NCBI GenBank assembly: GCA_030848705.1
Contig: JAUIZM010000012.1
Coordinates: 5,458,679 to 5,522,678, forward strand
DNA length: 64,000 bases
Reading direction: 5' to 3'
Origin: Heracleum sosnowskyi
Lineage: Eukaryota > Streptophyta > Magnoliopsida > Apiales > Apiaceae
Both the position numbers and the translations under genes were made by a program. This document shows positions 32,701 through 44,777 of this stretch, piece after piece. Position 1 is the stretch's first letter. Every line of letters begins with the position of its first letter. Below the pieces are notes generated by a model that was not told where the DNA came from, searched no databases, and saw only the letters and a program-made list of their open reading frames with translations.

Positions 32701-33004
32701 GTTGTGCTCAGATCTTGTGGATGAGAAACCAACTCCGTGACTATGGACTTTTGTTGACAAATATTCCAATATTTTGCGACAACACAAGTGCCATAGCAAT
32801 CTCAAACAACCCAGTGCAACACTCGAGGACGAAGCACATCGACATCAGGTATCATTTTATCCGAGAGCATGTCATGAATGGAACTGTGGAGTTACATTTT
32901 GTACCCACAGAGGATCAAATTGCAGACATCTTTACTAAACCGCTTGATGAATCCACTTTCAATAAGCTGGTTGGTGAACTTGGGATGTTAAATCTTTCTA
33001 ATTG
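29760..33004 (+). pseudogene. Pol of Sirevirus A (protease, integrase, RT, RNase H), two in-frame stops
   Basis: The Pol frame opens after TGA (29757-29759). The protease motif WILDSGCSRHM is followed by a TGA at 29901-29903 where Sirevirus B has GGA. Integrase has an HHCC region, HMDLFGP, SDNGTEF and GVVERKNR, with the catalytic residues present. RT has YVDD near 32060. RNase H is cut by a TGA at 32526-32528 that Sirevirus B also has; sense-codon sequence resumes (FDLIGYTYSDFAGCK) and runs to 33004 (TKHIDIRYHFIRE, ADIFTKPL). The first stop is private to this copy. The second is shared and so predates at least one of the insertions. Confidence 0.9.
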
Positions 33005-33479
33005 ATTTTGATTAGAAGTCAGTAACTGTAGATAGTCCTGGTAAATACATGAGTTTAAGAATTTCTATATCCTTAGGACTCGTGAATTTATTTTCTGGAG
33101 CAATTCTCGTAGTTAGGATTTCTGTACTAATTTTATGGCATAATTATGGATGATATATCTTCTGGCATTTAATTAGTTATTAATTCTAAAAATTATTTAG
33201 GTGCTAATATTTGTTCTAAATATTCTAGCATCTATTTAATTTGAATTAATTTGCTTTGTTTTTAACATTGTAGATTAATGCAGCATAATTGATTAGATTT
33301 TAATTGGTTAATATCACTCAATGATATTTAATTGATTTTATTCTGAGAAAATTGTGAATTTTCTGTTAAGAATTGATTTTGGTAAATTTGAAAAGATTTA
33401 TTAGAATTAAAACTAGGCAGGAAATAAAAATTCTGATTTTTAAAACATGAACAGGTTTTAAAATGAAGACAGAACAAAA

Positions 33480-33780
33480 AAATATCGAATTTAGGAAATT
33501 CGATAGTTTTTCAAGTAGATAAATCTATCGAATTTAATTTTCGATAGTTTTTGAAAAGGAAAAGGAAATCTATCGAAAACAATTCTCGATAGTTTTTGAA
33601 GAAAATTTGAAAAAGCATCGAATTGAATTTCATTAGTCTTTATCTAAATTCTCGATGGTTTTTTTAAACAAAAAGAAAATCTATCGGAGAGAATTAATTT
33701 TTCCTTTATTTTAATTCTCGATAGTTTTTCAACAAAAGGTGTTCGATAGTTTTTGTATTAAACAACAAAGACATTCGAAG
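33480..33780 (+). repeat. cluster of TTCGATAGTTTT / AAAACCATCGAA motifs, Sirevirus A
   Basis: The spacer between Pol and the extra ORF carries repeated direct and inverted copies of a CGATAGTTTTT motif and its complement (ATCGAATTT, CTATCGAAAAC). Similar clusters lie at 36720-36960 in the 3' LTR and in Sirevirus B. Adjacent opposed copies can pair into short hairpins. Confidence 0.7.
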
Positions 33781-33791
33781 GCGAGGAGACC

Positions 33792-36067
33792 ATGAAGTGC
33801 ATGAAGATGAAGAGCAATGCAATAACCGCTCTGATAAGGAAGAACAAATATCTTCCAGGGGTACCCACTGTTTTCACTAAATATCTAAGAACGGTGCCCC
33901 TATCACTTCTACCCCCAGGGGAACAGGTAAATCAAGGTAACATTCCTGAACCTGAACTGGCTCCTGAACCACAACCAATGGATGTTGATCCAGAGCCCTC
34001 AGTGGCCATTCCAGACCAGGAGGTTGCAAACCCACAACCTCTAACCACGGTCGAAGAGCCTTTGGAAGAGCCAAATGAAACAATAAACGAGCCTCCTTCC
34101 CCTCCTATACCCAATATTCAGACATCCGTGAGTGTAGAGGGAGATAGTGCCTTAGCAGCACCACATAAGGGGATACACCCTTCAACAGCAGCTCTGCCTT
34201 CCTCTAAAAGGAGACGAACAGAAACCGAGGCAACTGTTGATACTTTATTTCAAACTTCCAAAGCGCCCTTTATTGATTTTTCTGATGCTGATTGGGCTAC
34301 GCTAACGAAAGCTATATCTGAACCGATAGCTCAATCAAGTAAGGAAGAATTGACGGAAGCAACTGGTGTTCCGACCATATTACGGTCAGGTTCACTGGTT
34401 GAAGGTTCTAAGAACCAAGGGTCTTCACAGACGTCGAGAGAAGGCGTTGACCTAAATGCACAATCTAAAGGGTCATTGTCTACCTCCCCAGATGGAACAT
34501 ATCTGGATCCTGCGGGTAAAGGGTCTGACGTAGGTGTAGATCGGCAACTCATTGACGATGAATCAATTACTATTGACAAGTCAACTGAGGTAAAGTCTTC
34601 ACAGACGATCGGGGAAGATTCGGGATCTCTGCTGTTAAAAGAGCCTGTTTCTAACCCCCTAGAGATTCAAACTCTAGATCCTACAAAGGATATATCATCT
34701 AAGGATGATCAGCAACTTGGTTTAACCAAGGACGGGGACTTGCGAAGCCCCATTGCACCACCGGTGACATCCTTAAGGACGGCTACGGTATTTTCTTCTG
34801 CAAGTACATTGAGCAAAAAGGGATTGAGTGAAACAAAAACACTTACACCTGGCCTGAGTGGGAAAGGTAAAATGAGTGAAACACCGACAGAAACGTTGAG
34901 TGTACACCCAGAGCCAAACATGAGGAGTGACACCCTAACCCTTCCAAATATTGAAGATTTGCTATTACCTAGAGGTACTTGTTCAATCCACCCTCAAGGA
35001 GATTATGGAATATGTTGAGGAACCAACACCCCGGACCTTCACAGCAACAACCTGATCCTTCTACTACCTTTTACAATGAGGATAACTTCATCGAGGATTC
35101 CTCAACTAAGGGGGAGAAAGTTGGAGAAGGGGAAACAAATGAAGTGACTAATGAAGGTTGGTAAACAACTGGATGGGGAGTTTGGGAAACCAATGAAGCT
35201 ATTCCAGTTAGACAGTACTGGATTGAAGACATTGTGCAAGAAGAAGAAAGTGAGGAGGAATTTGAGATCATGCAAGAGCAACCACTACAGGAGGAGCATG
35301 AGCCATATTATCCAGAGCCAATTGAACATCCTATCTTGGATGATGATATGGAAGAAGAAGCAAATTCTCTATCACTGGAAGAAGAAGCTGCCTTGGAGAT
35401 GGTGAAAGCTCAAAGAGCTGAAATAGATGCCAGGCAAGCTGAGAGAATTCTCATCATGATACAAAGGACTACAAGGCTAAATGAACTGCTCCGTGAGCAT
35501 GTTAAGGAGATCGTGATGAAAGTCGGTCCAGAGATTACTGAAGATCCTCCAATGGTTAGATTCATGACGAATGACTTGTTCAGAATCTGCTATTTGGCTG
35601 AGGACAAACTGAGAGACTATCCAAGCAACTATCTAATATCAGTTGAGAAGTATCTTAGATCCACTGGATTCTCATCAACGGAGAAGGACAAAGCAGCAGA
35701 CACTCTTAGAAGATTTCTAATGGAGAATGTTCCTTACTATAGGAAAAGAGTGGAAAGAGGATTGGAAGTGCATACCAGACTGCCAAACATGCCAAAGCTA
35801 AACAAGAAAGATGTTAACATTGCATGGTTATGGGCTGGAGTGGGTCAAGAGGTTGAATATATTGGAAGACACATCCAAGGAGCAATCCTTAAACCTGGAG
35901 AACCACTGCACTATCTATCAGTGATTGATTATCAAGCTGCTAACTCCAATCCAATGATTGAAGAAGGTGAGATCGGAATGGACAGAAGAACAGAAGCAAA
36001 GAACAACAAAACTATCAGCTCAGACAAGAGGATCAACTTCAATGTGAAAAGTTTTATTGTTTTTTGA
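33792..36067 (+). pseudogene. extra (env-like position) ORF of Sirevirus A, truncated
   Basis: Two open stretches, 33792-35018 and 35234-36067, align to the longer ORF of Sirevirus B (57540-61266). This copy lacks the N-terminal 225 or so codons, about 540 nt in the middle (join near 34999), and a further block before RILIMIQRTTRL. The central part is Pro-, Ser- and Thr-rich; the C-terminal part is Glu-rich, then a compact conserved tail (YLRSTGFSSTEKDKAADTL). No convincing signal peptide or membrane segment is visible, so 'env-like' refers only to position. The function is unknown. Confidence 0.78.
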
Positions 36068-36221
36068 TTTATGAAATCTGGAAATGTATATATATCTGAT
36101 CCAGAATGCATTTAATATTATTAAGCTGTCTTACTTTAATTAGTTTAATGTTTCCTTAGTTAGTTGAGTTATCCTCGAAGTATTTGCTTGTCGAACTCTA
36201 TCCAATCAAATAGGGGGAGAT

Positions 36222-37320
36222 TGTAAAGCATAATGTAACATAAGATGTAAAAGATATAACTACAACTCAACAAAGGACAAGACAGACAATAGTATTAACA
36301 GAAGCACAGGAATCCAGAATCAAAGAAGAAAAGGTAAACTCAAAAAATCAAAATACGTTATGTATTCTTGAAGTCCGTAAACAGGTCACGGAAAGAAGTT
36401 CATGAAAATGTTCAAGCCTCAGTGACAACAAAAGAAACAAGACATTCAAGACGACAAAAGTATGTGAATGATTTAGGGTTAAGTACCACGGGATTCCAGT
36501 GATTTAAACGAAGCAACCAGAACGACAAAGGACTTATCAGCAGCATTGAATTGAAGACATAAAAGAAGAATTGATCAAGTGTTATTCATCTGTGAACCAG
36601 ACCAGTTGCACTAGTTGACGGCACTACAAAGATCAAGTTGTTTTATCGTCTCAGAAGAAAATGATACAGTCTAAAACTTAAACACCCTGAAACTTTTCTA
36701 AAAGGCTAATAATAGAAAAGGTTCGATAGTTTTCTAATTTAGAAAACCATCGAATGAAAAGCATAAAGTAAATGAATACTTTAATAAAGTAAGTATTCCA
36801 TTCGATAGTTTTTATTTAAAAACCATCGAATTGAATAATTACTTTATTCATTCGATAGTTTTCATTTAGAAAGTGGGTGAAAAGTTTTCTTTGTCTGACA
36901 GGTTGATGAAGATCCAACGGCCAAGATTGTTTGTTCAACTTTGGTTCGATGGTTTTTCTAAAATCAAGTCTACAATTACTAAGAGAGAGGCAGTGTCTTC
37001 CTCAGTTGAAGTTATTTACACAGAAGCAATAACTGAGAGAGAGTTTGAGCCAGAGAGAAAATACAGAGAAATTAATTCTGCTTGAATTCTATCAAAGTTT
37101 TGATTGTGTATAACTTAGAACTCATTGAAGCTAATCTACGGATTAGAAATTGTAGCACCCCTCGAGGTTTATATTTATAAAAAGATATATTCCCCGAAAC
37201 TTGATTTGGTTTGGTGTGTTTGATTTCGTTATAGAACTGAATGATTAATCCGCGAACGAAATTGAATTATTTGTGAGTATCGTATTCAACCCCCCCTTCT
37301 ACGATACTTTGGACCTAACA
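36222..37320 (+). repeat. 3' LTR of Sirevirus A, 1099 bp
   Basis: Preceded by the polypurine tract TAGGGGGAGAT (36211-36221). Inverted TTCGATAGTTTT/AAAACCATCGAA pairs lie at about 36720-36755 and 36798-36835. It ends CTTTGGACCTAACA, followed by the TSD TATTG. Confidence 0.94.
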
Positions 37321-38764
37321 TATTGCTTCTTGGCCCAATGCATGAAACATAGGGTAGAGCCCAGTGTATCAGTATTTTGATATCTCTTTAAATTTGTAAA
37401 TGCCCCAGATGATATAGGTTGGGTTAAGATTCAATATCGAACCTTAAACCGTAGCTGCTTCGTTTCTGGTTCTTCTCCCGACTCTCTTCCCTTGTGGAAA
37501 AAAGAGTGGTTCTATATTTATTTAGATGGGGATGATTGGAACAATTATTTTTGTCCTCACTTCACAAGGGCTACGGATGGTTCTTTAAGGTCCCTCAAAT
37601 TAGGGGTAGATGATATTGCGGCAATTCAACTCCTGACGGGTGATTGCTTGCATCATTGCAATCTCCTAATTTCTGAGGATAACCTTCAAGCTATGGGGCT
37701 TAGTACCCTTGAACCTCGGGGTATATAACCTTAACTTTCTTTCTTTTATTCTTACTTGTTGTCAAATAATATGATTGTAACATTTGCCTTTTCTCTTCAG
37801 CCAAAGCTGCTTTGGGCGCTATTTTCAAGAGGAGGGAGGATCATGCCTCTAAAGCTATGGCGGTGGAAGTTGAGAAGGTTTCTAAACGGAAGAAAGCTGG
37901 AGATGGTTCCCCTGCTGTGGAGAGGGTGCTAGCTTTTTTGACTGAGCAGCCTATCCTTGTTGATGAGGACCCCAACCCATTTGTGGTTAAATGGGGTTTG
38001 CTCAACAGGGATACCATAGTTGGTGATTCCAGGGCTGCAGCAGAGTGGTCCAGGAATGTGGTCACTCCAAGGGATGTGGCCCATGTCGTGGAGTCCTCGG
38101 AGGATCTTCAGATTGAGCTTCTTGGGGCCCAAGCCCTTGCTTCTGTAAGTAATTCCTACTTTTGTTTATTCTTTCTTTCTTTTGTTCATTCTTTGAAATA
38201 TGTGCCTTTGTTTTATAGGCTAATACCTATCATCAAGCTGCTCTTCACAACTTGAAGGCAGTTCGAGCTGAGAAGTTGATAGCCGAGAGAGATAGGGACA
38301 GATATTTTGCTTCCTCTACCTCGAACTTCGAGAGGTTTAGGGAAGTCGAGAGGGAGTTTGTGGCTGAGAAGGAGAAGGTCAGGCAGCTGGAGGCCCAAAT
38401 CCAAAGGGGTCGCGAGGATGTTATTGCTGAGTACAGAGCATCTAAGGAGTTTGATGACCTCCTTAATGCTGAGTATGATGCTAACTTTCCTAGAACCTTC
38501 AAGGATTGTTGGGAATCCATTATTGAGGAGCTGGGGACGAAGATTGAAGGGGTGTCCTTGGATAAGTTTCCCGTTCCTGACTTATCTGGGACACCCACGG
38601 ATACTATTATGGACACTGCCAACCCCTCATCTCAGCCTTTTGATGATATTCCTGAGCTCTTTCTGGATTCTGAGCTAGTTAGAGATGAAGATTTGGGGGA
38701 TGCTGCTAAGGATGATGTTCCCCTTAACTTTGAGGGGGAGCCTCCCCAGGATGATATGGCTTAG

Positions 38765-39053
38765 GTTGGCCCTGCGTGGCTATTTTCTTTATTTATGTTC
38801 TTTTCTGAACTCACCCTTCGGGGTTTTAATTTAACTTTCTTAGTAAGTTTATTTCAGCTTTTCTAGCTTTTCTTGATTTTGCATGCTTAGTTCACATGTC
38901 TATCAGAATGCATTGCATATATAATGAAATCATAAGAATATGGAATTCATAACCTTAAAAATGGGATCAACCCTTACATAATACTCAAGTTTAAAAACTT
39001 GGATTGGTTTCGTCGAACCTTATTTCTAGTAGTGAGTCCACTTGGGAAACACT
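38765..39053. other. gap between convergent antisense gene and pol of Gypsy A
   Basis: 289 bp between the TAG of the plus-strand gene and the stop of minus-strand pol. It is T-rich at the left and should hold the polyadenylation signals of both transcripts. I see no ORF. Confidence 0.6.
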
Positions 39054-41981
39054 TTAAACATAATAAACTTTCAGATTGGAGGCATGCCAAGTCCTTGGTA
39101 CCTCATGCCCTTTAATGGTTTCTAGTTTGTATGAGCCTCGACCAAATACGTTCTTGACGCGATATGGTCCTTCCCAATTTGGGGCCAACTTCCCTTTTTG
39201 TCCAACTTCGGATGCTTCAATCTTTCTGAGAACCAAGTCTCCTTGACGAAAGAACCTTTCTTTAACCCTTAGGTTGTAGTAGAAAGAGGCTTTCTTTTGA
39301 TGTTCAACTATATTGGCGTTTGCTTCATCTCTAACTTCGTCAATTAGATCCAAAGCTAGCCTCAAGCCTTCTTCATTTTCTTCTGGTTGATAAGCCTCAA
39401 CTCTTGGGAAGGTGTGAGTAATCTCCACCGGGACCACTGCCTCTGCTCCATAAGCCAATAGAAATGGAGTTGCCCCGGTGGTGACTTTACAAGTAGTGCG
39501 ATATGCCCAAAGTATGGGGAGTAATTCGTCTACCCAAGTGTTTCTAGAGCGTTCAACTCTTTTCTTTAGTCCATCCAGGATAATTCGATTTGCAACCTCA
39601 GCTTGCCCATTTGCTTGAGGATGGGCAACAGAAGTGAAGCGCAACTTAATATCGTTCTCATCACAATACTTCTTGAACTCATCGTTGTTAAACTGAGTTC
39701 CATTTTCCGTGACCAAGACTCGTGGAATTCCATATCTGCATATCACATTTTCCCAGAAGAATTGCATTACTTGCTTGGTGGTTATCTTGGCTAATGGCTT
39801 AGCCTCAATCCACTTGGTGAAGTAGTCAATTGCTACTATCAAGAACTTTCTCTGAGCACTTGCCATAGGAAATGGCCCAAGTATATCCATTCCCCACATA
39901 GCAAAGGGGATAGGTGAGTTAATGGATGTCATCATCTCTGGTGGTTGTCTAACCACTGGTGCATGTTTCTGGCACCGTTCACATTTCTTCACATAGCTTT
40001 TAGCATCAGCAAGCATGCTTGGCCAATAGAAACCTAGACGGGTGACTTTATGAGCAAGGGCTCTGCCCCCCAAGTGTTGCCCACAAATTCCTTCATGCAC
40101 TTCCTTTAGGGCCAATTCCGACTCTTGAGGTCTCAAGCACTTTAAGTATGGAATAACAAAAGATTTCTTGTATAGGATTCCCTCAATTAGGGCATACCTT
40201 AGTGCTCTGACGTATAGCTTTCGTGCTTCTGAAGTGTCGTTGGGCAGCCACCCAGTTTCCAGATGAGCTTTGATGGGATCAATCCAACAACTGGTAATAC
40301 CAATGGGTGCTACCAACTTTCCGTTGATGCTTGGGGTCTTCAAGACTTGGAAGTATACACTCCCTGCATAGTTTTCAATCTCGGAAGAAGCAAACTTAGA
40401 CAAGGCATCGGCCTTCACATTCTCTTCCCTTGGAATGTGTTCCACATAACATTCATCAAATTGAGTCATGATGGCCTTGACAAGTTTTAAGTACTTGGCC
40501 ATGACTTCATCTCTGGCCTCAAATTCCCCATTCACTTGGGAAACCACTAGCCTCGAATCTCCACATACTTTCAGAGTTTTGACCCTCAGGGCTCCAGCCA
40601 GCCCTAAACCAGCTATCAGAGCTTCATACTCAGCCTCATTGTTTGTCGTTGGGAAGTCAAGCTTTAGTGCATACTCTACGAGGAATCCATCAGGACTTTG
40701 TAGCACCAAACCAGCTCCACTTGATTTTGTTTTTGATGCTCCATCAAAATAGACCACCCAATATTCTTTGAAGTCCGTTTCCTCATCTTTCTTATCTTCC
40801 ACTATCACTTCCTGCCCCCCGACTTCTTGGTTGTCAATGGTGCATTCAACCATGAAGTCAGCAAGTGCTTGAGCTTTTATGGCCGTCCGAGGCTTATATT
40901 TGATATCAAATTCTCCCAATTCAATGGCCCATTTGATCAATCTTCCACTAACTTGTGCGCTATGCAAGATGTTTCTTAGAGGTTGATCAGTCAAGACCTC
41001 TATCTTGTGAGCCTGGAAGTAGGGGCATAGCTTTCTTGAGGCCATTATCAAGGCTAAGGCAAACTTCTCTATGGTAGAGTAGTTTATTTCTGCCCCATGC
41101 AGGATCTTGATCACGTAGTAGATGGGTTTCTGAACCTTTAACTCTTCTTTTACCAAAACAGCTCCCAGGGCAGTGTTGGATACTGCCAAGTATAGATAAA
41201 GAACCTCCTCTGGTTTTGGTTTGGCCAATAGTGGTGGCTCAGCCATGTATTTCTTCAGGGCCTCAAAGGCCTCTTGGCTTTCAGTTGTCCATTCAAAATT
41301 TTTCACTTTTTTGAGTGCTTTGAAGAAGGGTAAACACTTCTCTCCAGACTTGGAGATGAATCTTCCTAATGCAGCCACTCTCCCTGTTAGTTTTTGGACA
41401 TCCTTGACAGTCTTCGGTGGTTCCATGTCTAGAATTGCTTTGATTTTGTCGGGATTAGCCTCGATTCCTCTCTTGGAAACCATCAGGCCTAAGAACTTTC
41501 CCGAGCCTACACCAAAGGCACACTTAGCTGGATTCAACATCATCTTGTGGTGCCTTAGCACTTCGAATGCCTCTCGGAGGTGCTCAATGTGATCGGCCTT
41601 ATCGAGGCTTTTGACTAACATGTCATCCACGTAGACCTCCATGGTTTTTCCAATTAGGTGCTCAAAGATTTTGTTTACCAACCTTTGATAGGTCGCTACT
41701 GCATTCTTAAGTCCAAAAGCCATGACTAAGAAACAGAAGACACCAAAGTCAGTGATGAATGATACCTTGGCGATGTCATCTTTGTGCATCTTGATTTGAT
41801 TATATCCACTGAAGCCATCCATGAAACTTAGCATCTCATGCCCAGCAGTGGCATCTATTAGAGCATCAATCCTTGGTAAGGGAAAACAATCCTTAGGACA
41901 TGCATCATTCAAGTCAGTGAAGTCGACGCACATTCTCCACTTCCCGTTAGCTTTTTTAACCATCACGGGGTTAGCTAACCA
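39054..41981 (-). pseudogene. RT, dual RNase H and integrase of Gypsy A
   Basis: One open frame of about 975 codons after a premature TAA. Residues are counted from an internal GTG near 41966. RT has MDGFSGYNQI and YVDD (112-115). A first, degenerate RNase H (about 255-370) lacks the usual leading Asp (LAVSNTALG). A second, archaeal-type RNase H (about 402-525) has D408, E445, D470 and D520, and is the mark of the Tat lineage. Integrase has its zinc-binding region near 627-665 and GMD at D694, but the second catalytic Asp is Glu (LVTENGTQF, E754), followed by E790. The RT motif LKNAGATYQR reads LKNAVATYQR. These changes plus the nonsense codon make activity unlikely. Confidence 0.9.
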
Positions 41982-43269
41982 TTATGGGAATTGGATTTCC
42001 TCAATGAATCCAGCTTCCAAAAGCTTATTCACTTCTTGTTTAATGGCTTCAAGCCTCTCTGGAGCAAAACTTCTTTTCTTTTGCTTCACTGCCTTCCTTT
42101 CTGGATCCACATTCAATTTGTGAGATATCAATTGGGGATCAATCCCTGGCATGTCGGCCGCTGTCCAAGCAAAAACGTCATTGTTCTTTTGAAGAAAAGA
42201 TGTGAGTTTGCTCTTCAACGGTTCGGGCAGTAGTGCCCCAATATAAGTAACCTTCTCTGGTTCACCCGGGACTAAGGGAATTGAGATTAAATCCTCAGCT
42301 GGTTTCCCTCTTCGGTCCTTATTGTCACTAGTGTCCATGTCTTCAATGGGGAGAACCTGCCCCCCGATTCCATCAGGCCTTAGCGCGGCTACATAACAAC
42401 TTCTAGCCATCTTTTGGTCTCCTTGTTCTTCACCAATCCCATTCCTCGTTGGGAACTTGATTTTCAGATGATAAGATGAGGCAACGACCTTGAACGCATG
42501 AAGACCAGTCCTTCCCAGAATTGCATTGTAGGTTGAAGTCGCTTTTATAACCATGAAGTTCAACATCTGAGTAGACGTATTCATCCCTTGCCCCATAGTC
42601 ATTGGGAGTTGGATAGTGCCTTCCACTTTTGATTCCACCCCGTTGAATCCGTATATAGGCATATTTGAGGGTGTTAACTGAGAGTCTGTGTAACCCATCT
42701 TGATAAAGGCATCGTGGAACAAGATATCCACTGAAGCTCCATTATCAACCAAGACTCTTTTTGTTTCGGAGTTGCCTATCACAGGTATTATGACAAGAGG
42801 ATCATCATGGGGGAACTTCACCCCTTCCAAGTCTGAATCGTCAAAACTTATTGACACTTCTGTTCTGGCACGCTTCGGTGCTTCTCCAACCACAGTCATT
42901 ACCTCTCGGGCATAAGCCTTTCTTGAGTTTCGGGAGGACCCAGCAGCAGTTGGCCCTCCGAATATCATGTTGATCACTGGCCCTCGGGGCTTGGGATTCC
43001 GATCTTGATCGTTGTCCCTTCTATCATAATCCTTCCTTTCATAGTTCCCCCTTTGGCTCCCTTGGCTTTCATCCTTAGTGAACTTGCTGAGTTTTCCTCT
43101 TCGTATCAGAAACTCAATTTCATCTTTCAGTTGTCTACAATCATCGGTGTCATGACCGACTTCTTTGTGGAACCGACAAAACTGATTTTGGTTCCGTTTG
43201 GACAAATCAGCCCTCATTGGCTTTGGCCATTTGATATCTTCTTCCTTGGCTATCTCCATCAGAATTTGA
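41982..43269 (-). pseudogene. end of Gag, protease and start of RT of Gypsy A
   Basis: An open frame from the breakpoint near 43269 to a TAA at 41982-41984, where Gypsy B has GAA (P-E-W). It shows the CCHC-like FCRFHKEVGHDTDDC, the aspartic protease core VLVDNGASVDILF, and the linker to RT (FAPERLEAIKQEV). The first few residues of the longer ORF (to 43298) are encoded by Helitron D and are chance. Homologous to 46911-47527 plus 62645-63340 of Gypsy B. Confidence 0.88.
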
Positions 43270-43953
43270 ATTATAGTTAAAACATTTTTTTCTAACAAAA
43301 TTTACTTATTTTCCAAAAATATCACGGGCAATTACATTTAAATTAAAATATATTACCTTTTATATTTGTTATGACTAAAATCTCTATTTTCCAAAAATAT
43401 CAAGTGCAACTCTTACTTACATATTTTAAAACCTATTTTAATACTTTTAATTATTTAAATTTTTTTACCTATTTTAATAAGTGAACATATTTTATTTTAA
43501 AAATACAATTAATATAATTAAAACACATCTAAAAATAATATGGGCAGTTACTTTTTTTTAATTAAAATATGTTAGCTTTTCTATTTGTCCTTATTAAAAA
43601 ACTTACTTATTTTAACATGTCGACGTATTTTTTTAATAAATGCAGTTAATATAATTAAAACACTTCTAAAAATATCACGGGCAATTAATTTTTTTAATTA
43701 AAACATTTTAGATTTTCTATCTGTCTTTATTATTAATATTATTTTATTATAAAATATTATTAATAATACCTCATTTATCTTCCTCAGCCCAATCTGTATT
43801 TTTTAATATTTTTTTTATGTTCCAATTAATATTTAAGTTTTTTATTTTATAATTTATCATATAATTTTTATTTTATTTAATATTTTCCGTTCACATTAAA
43901 TTTTTTAGTTTATTATTTTTTAAGGCTCGTGTCTTGCACGGGTGATAGGCTAG
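43270..43953 (+). mobile_element. Helitron D, 3' end present, 5' end not found
   Basis: Family interior (CCAAAAATATCACGGGCAA repeats) ends in a weakened hairpin (CTCGTGTCTTGCACGGG) and CTAG (43950-43953) followed by T. The left edge abuts the broken gag of Gypsy A. It begins at nearly the same Helitron-internal position as Helitron A at 20858. Confidence 0.75.
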
Positions 43954-44003
43954 TATATATATATATATATATAAAGAAGGATACGCGGGAGGTTAGGGTT
44001 TTG

Positions 44004-44777
44004 CTCGTTATATTTTTGGAAAAAGAGGGGTTTTAGTATGAAAAAATAAAAAATAAAATATATATTTAGTTAAAAAGGTAAATGACCGTGATATTTTTGG
44101 AAAATGAGGTTTTAAAATTTAATAATTTAAATTATTTAAAATACGTTTTAAAATAAATAGGTAAAGGGTTTGTCGTTGATATTTTTAGAAAAATAATGAA
44201 TTTTAGTGAGAAAAATTGAAAAAGTAAATTGAAAAAGACAATTTTCCGTGATATATTTAGAAAATGAGGGACTTTTTAAGAAAAAATCTATAATGTGTTT
44301 TAGTTGAAAATGTAATTGGTTATAAATAGGTATTTGATTATTTTTATTTTAATATTTTTAGTAATTGCATTTGTTAAGAAAAATAAGTAGGCATGTTAAA
44401 ATAGGTAAACTTTTAAAAAAATAATTATAATATTAGGTTTAAAAATAAATAACTAAAGGTTTGTCTGTGATATTTTTGGAAAATGAGGGATTTTAGTAAG
44501 GAAAAATAGAAAAACTAACATGTTTTAGTTAAAAAAGGTAATTGCCCGTGATATATTTGAAAAAGTAGGGGAATTTGTTAGAAAAAATAAAAAAAATAAT
44601 GTATTTTAGGTGAAAAAGATAATTGGTTATAAATAGATAATATTATTATTTAATAATATTTTTCTATAAATAAGTAAGGTTAATTAAGTAAAAACACGAA
44701 TTTAAGAAAAGACAATTAAGTAAAATCACAACGTATCATACCGACCGACCAAACTTTTAATATTATTATTTAATAAT
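44004..44777 (-). repeat. Helitron-family fragment in inverse orientation (F)
   Basis: The reverse complement of Helitron 1, including the CATACCGACCGACCAAACTTTTAAT block close to the 5' terminus. The 3' (left) end is missing, and the 5' end is cut by the Gypsy B LTR at 44778. A (TA)n run and about 30 bp of unassigned DNA (43954-44003) separate it from Helitron D. Confidence 0.8.

Larger units (their letters stand above)
26479..37320 (+). mobile_element. Sirevirus A: Copia (SIRE/Maximus-type), 10842 bp
   Basis: TSD TATTG at 26474-26478 and 37321-37325. LTRs at 26479-27179 and 36222-37320 start TGTAAA and end CCTAACA. The primer site is TGGTATCAGAGC and the polypurine tract TAGGGGGAGAT. A long Gag with a coiled coil and two zinc motifs, Pol, and an extra ORF between Pol and the 3' LTR are typical of Sireviruses. 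Pol and the extra ORF are damaged. Confidence 0.94.
26048..38764 (+). pseudogene. spliced antisense extra gene of Gypsy A (putative gypsy-type transposon domain), split by Sirevirus A
   Basis: Exon 1 is 26048-26478 plus 37326-37720, interrupted by Sirevirus A and one TSD copy. Exon 2 is 37801-38144 and exon 3 is 38219-38764 (TAG). Both introns are GT-AG, and excising the insertion keeps the frame (826 nt, phase 1). Full length would be about 572 codons. The N-terminal half resembles the 'putative gypsy type transposon' family (Transposase_28), common as extra ORFs in Tat elements. Exon 3 is rich in charged residues (EREFVAEKEKVRQLEAQI) and likely a coiled coil; the C-terminus is acidic. Two nonsense codons break exon 1: TGG to TGA at 26462-26464, and a TGA about 18 codons past the insertion where related proteins have Arg. 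Both fit cytosine deamination. The function is unknown; it converges on pol with a 289-bp gap. Confidence 0.82.
24208..43269 (-). mobile_element. Gypsy A: Ty3/Gypsy, Tat-type, 5'-truncated, carries nested Sirevirus A
   Basis: In minus-strand order it keeps the end of gag, protease, RT, two RNase H domains, integrase, an oppositely oriented extra gene, a tandem array, a polypurine tract (GGGGGGCAAA, 24714-24723) and the 3' LTR (24208-24713). The dual RNase H without a chromodomain, and an extra antisense gene between pol and the 3' LTR, are features of the Tat lineage. The 5' LTR and most of gag are missing; gag breaks off at about 43269 against Helitron D. The insertion target begins AATAG (24203-24207); the matching right TSD is lost. 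Confidence 0.9.

Noticed and set aside
43270..43298. N-terminal residues MLEKNVLTIIQ as part of Gypsy A Gag
   Set aside because: They are encoded by Helitron D across the breakpoint; Gypsy B shows a different sequence at this position.
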